The notes beneath the pieces were generated by a model. It saw only the letters and a list, made by a program, of their open reading frames with translations. It made no database searches and was not told where the DNA came from. A program made the position numbers and the translations under genes. DNA of 24,397 bases from JAYTQG01 sp043746815 (GTDB lineage: Bacteria > Actinomycetota > Thermoleophilia > Miltoncostaeales > Miltoncostaeaceae): positions 1-24,397 of the forward strand of contig JAYTQG010000106.1 of the NCBI GenBank assembly GCA_043746815.1, in the 5' to 3' direction. Positions within the stretch are counted from its first letter, which is position 1, and the number at the start of each line of letters is the position of its first letter. Positions 24,256 through 24,397 of the stretch are shown here, piece after piece.

Positions 24256-24397
24256 GGCGAGACGCTCACCTCGACCGAAGTCAGCGGACCAGTCCACTCG
24301 TGGTCTGACACGGAAATACCGATGCCGTTCCGACGGCTGCGACACATCGCGATACGGCGTCCTCGGTTTCCCGAAGATTCCCGATCTGCAAGAAACA
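24252..24397 (-). CDS. C-terminus of an unknown protein entering from the right edge
   Basis: On the - strand the frame is open from the window edge to a TAG at 24252-24254, giving 48 residues that end GISVSDHEWTGPLTSVEVSVSP. The last 25 residues look like real beta-rich protein sequence, and the stop overlaps the convergent GGDEF-gene stop by 2 bases, as is common in this window. Too short to assign. If it is not coding, 24256-24397 shows nothing I recognise. Confidence 0.4.
   Translation of the reverse strand, partial: FLADRESSGNRGRRIAMCRSRRNGIGISVSDHEWTGPLTSVEVSVSP

Noticed and set aside
23554..24345. 263-residue - strand frame opposite the GGDEF domain
   Set aside because: Antisense to a certain domain; no motifs. 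The edge frame ending at 24252 is a better candidate for a - strand gene.
1..24397. CRISPR arrays, insertion sequences, rRNA or tRNA genes
   Set aside because: No regularly spaced direct repeats, transposase motifs or RNA gene signatures were seen in reading the window.

Overview
The window is G+C-rich bacterial DNA with mostly GTG/ATG starts, short gaps and many secreted proteins. The family content (LAL-type LuxR regulator, DUF4331, secreted RCC1-repeat and PKD proteins, bacterial lysyl oxidase, DUF1003) and several candidate leaderless starts suggest an actinobacterium, possibly of the class Thermoleophilia (Solirubrobacterales). The phylum is a fair inference; the class is a guess from gene content only.

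Left part (1-6182, + strand): the C-terminal part of a papain-like cysteine protease cut by the window edge, two strong tandem hairpins, uvrB (the only clear housekeeping gene), a doubtful small ORF coupled to the uvrB stop, and a two-gene unit of a lipoprotein and a secreted PKD protein.

Middle (6183-13130): on the - strand lie a large LAL-family regulator (Walker ATPase plus C-terminal LuxR HTH) and a secreted beta-propeller-like protein whose reading frame is broken near 9490. A 319-base divergent intergenic region follows, then a secreted seven-repeat RCC1 protein on the + strand. A 14-bp palindrome, C[AG]GGGATTTCCC[CT]G, occurs upstream of three of these secreted-protein genes (4018, 10943, 11065) and may be a shared operator.

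Next (13131-16074, + strand): a compact, structured 126-base leader of no class I recognise, the DUF4331 protein, a block of three hairpins and a tandem 11-bp repeat, and a secreted lysyl-oxidase-like copper protein.

Right part (16059-22661, - strand): the most interesting locus. A kinase-like P-loop protein is followed by a roughly 1,286-residue fusion: a DPM1-like polyprenyl-phosphate glycosyltransferase, a GtrA membrane domain, a BcsA-like processive glycosyltransferase with its FxVTxK gating loop, and an extracytoplasmic GH26-like domain that lacks the usual acid/base Glu. It overlaps by 4 bases (GTGA) with a GT-C (GT39-like) membrane glycosyltransferase, and a DUF1003 membrane protein follows. 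This could be a self-contained machine for making, exporting and decorating a surface polysaccharide. A polytopic-membrane diguanylate cyclase with intact GGDEF and RxxD motifs is transcribed divergently from the kinase, suggesting a link to c-di-GMP, although the synthase has no PilZ domain. The last 146 bases hold the probable C-terminus of a further - strand gene.
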